This document shows positions 63,268 to 64,000 of a stretch of DNA of 64,000 nucleotides, piece by piece. Every line of letters begins with the position of its first letter. The stretch's first letter is position 1. Origin of the DNA: Psychrobacter sp. FDAARGOS_221 (GTDB lineage: Bacteria > Pseudomonadota > Gammaproteobacteria > Pseudomonadales > Moraxellaceae); contig NZ_NWFK02000001.1 in NCBI RefSeq assembly GCF_002313155.2, positions 2,046,001-2,110,000 on the forward strand, read 5' to 3'. The notes under the pieces were generated by a model that searched no databases, had not been told where the DNA came from, and saw nothing but the letters and a program-made list of their open reading frames with translations. Made by a program: the position numbers and the translations under genes.

Positions 63268-63751
63268 ATTTACATAAAATAAGAGTAAACTAAATGTAAT
63301 GCAAGCAGAAACATTTGTTAGTGTCATACTACTGTAATAAACAAGCGTTCATGTGATTTTAAGTTTTTATATATTTAGATTTAAACATTTAGAGTTAAGC
63401 TTAAGATAAAATGCATGTCTTCACTACTTTATTTTCCTACCGCATTAATAGACTGTTAGACAACTAATACGTCTATCTGATCCATAAGATCTTTGAGTCT
63501 ATGATTTGCAAGGCTTGATTTGACTTACTCCTCACTTTATTTTCTCACTATTTACTTCACTCCTTACTAAGCTGTTGCGAAAGCTTACTGTAACGACTTC
63601 TATTTTTTATATTGTTAAGTTATTATAAATTTGGTATTTATAATACTATTTTATTTGGTTTGCTGGTTTTAGATAACCAAGTGAAATACGACATACTGAT
63701 GGAACACAATCATTAAGTGTTCATCGCTATAGATGCGATATTAAATAGTAG

Positions 63752-63958
63752 TTGCCCTTAAGCAATCAGCGCCACACTCAAGATAGTGTTAAGGCTGAAA
63801 TCGAATCTTAATATGCCATTGTTTGTATAGGTGGAAAACGAAGTAATACAGGAGAAGATATTACAGTTGATAGTGTGACTTACGGCATTTACTAACATTC
63901 TAATGTAAAGGATGATGGTCTAAATGTATTTATCGAACAGGGTATTATCGCTATTTAA
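63752..63958 (+). pseudogene. Possible decayed coding remnant
   Basis: One frame stays protein-like across two stop codons (63809-63811 and 63893-63895). It reads AIVCIGGKRSNTGEDITVD and later HSNVKDDGLNVFIEQGIIAI before a final stop at 63956. There is no ribosome binding site or start. It could be the degraded end of a surface protein or chance. Confidence 0.25.
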
Positions 63959-64000
63959 ATACCGGTTATTTATGTTAGAAAAAAATTAATTAAAAAAAGG

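Larger units (their letters stand above)
62771..64000. other. Gene-free right end of the window
   Basis: About 1.2 kb of AT-rich sequence without an intact gene. It holds an orphan terminator-like hairpin (63237-63267) and, at the right, a frame that reads like the remains of a coding region. No tRNA, insertion sequence or attachment site was found. Confidence 0.7.

Noticed and set aside
1..64000. tRNA genes as insertion targets for the valS-linked island
   Set aside because: I found no cloverleaf with a GGTTCRA-type T-loop, so the island appears tied to the valS end and not to a tRNA.

Overview
The window looks like a chromosomal stretch from a Psychrobacter-like member of the Moraxellaceae (Gammaproteobacteria). 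The support is the moderate-to-low GC content, gammaproteobacterial housekeeping proteins (EpmA, ParC, RNase PH, ValS, PurE/PurK, SerB, BioB, HemJ, Ccm), two tandem long-chain acyl-CoA ligases, and a tandem set of cold-shock genes suited to a cold-adapted lifestyle. No rRNA, tRNA, CRISPR array, prophage or intact insertion sequence was seen.

Layout. 1-5 kb: the 3' end of epmA, then a leftward six-gene locus read as precursor peptide, DUF692/MNIO enzyme, DUF2063 partner, DoxX membrane protein, ECF sigma factor and zinc-finger anti-sigma. This is a bufferin/copper-peptide type RiPP system with its own stress regulator, and it is the most interesting system here. 5-10 kb: NAD(P)-binding protein, YaiI, purK, purE and a metallophosphatase. 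10-16 kb: small membrane proteins (DUF1328, DUF421, FUSC), a ZIP metal transporter, a UDG-like protein and a hemerythrin-like protein. 16-26 kb: parC, two fadD genes, rph and a secreted NlpC/P60-like protein. 26-32 kb: hemJ, bioB, an SCP2 protein, and serB with a divergent YtjB/Smp-like membrane gene. 33-40 kb: a very acidic small protein, a YecA-like protein, two UPF0145 proteins, a formate/nitrite-family channel and valS.

The 39.8-43.2 kb stretch between valS and an ornithine cyclodeaminase gene is an accessory island. It is AT-rich and holds two lipoproteins of unknown function and a coiled-coil membrane protein. It carries a 57-bp, internally deleted copy of the valS 3' end, which marks a rearrangement. 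A likely orphan colicin-D-type immunity gene lies a little further on.

43-52 kb: ornithine cyclodeaminase with a divergent Lrp-type regulator and a palindromic operator candidate, a POT-like transporter, lipoproteins, BrnQ, a second ornithine cyclodeaminase family enzyme, a YbaN-like protein and a universal stress protein. 52.6-54.5 kb: three almost identical csp genes, each with its own promoter, long conserved leader and terminator. The leaders can pair with their own Shine-Dalgarno sequence. 54.8-57.7 kb: an SH3 protein, a VanY-type peptidase and a YbhN-like flippase domain. 57.9-61.3 kb: cytochrome c maturation genes ccmABCDE, with ccmF/G/H absent. 61.6 kb to the end: a Q-rich protein with a YbjN-like C-terminus and about 1.2 kb with no intact gene.

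Many genes are single transcription units closed by strong hairpin terminators, several of them bidirectional between convergent genes. Clear operons are the MNIO locus (overlapping stops and starts), ccmAB and ccmCDE.
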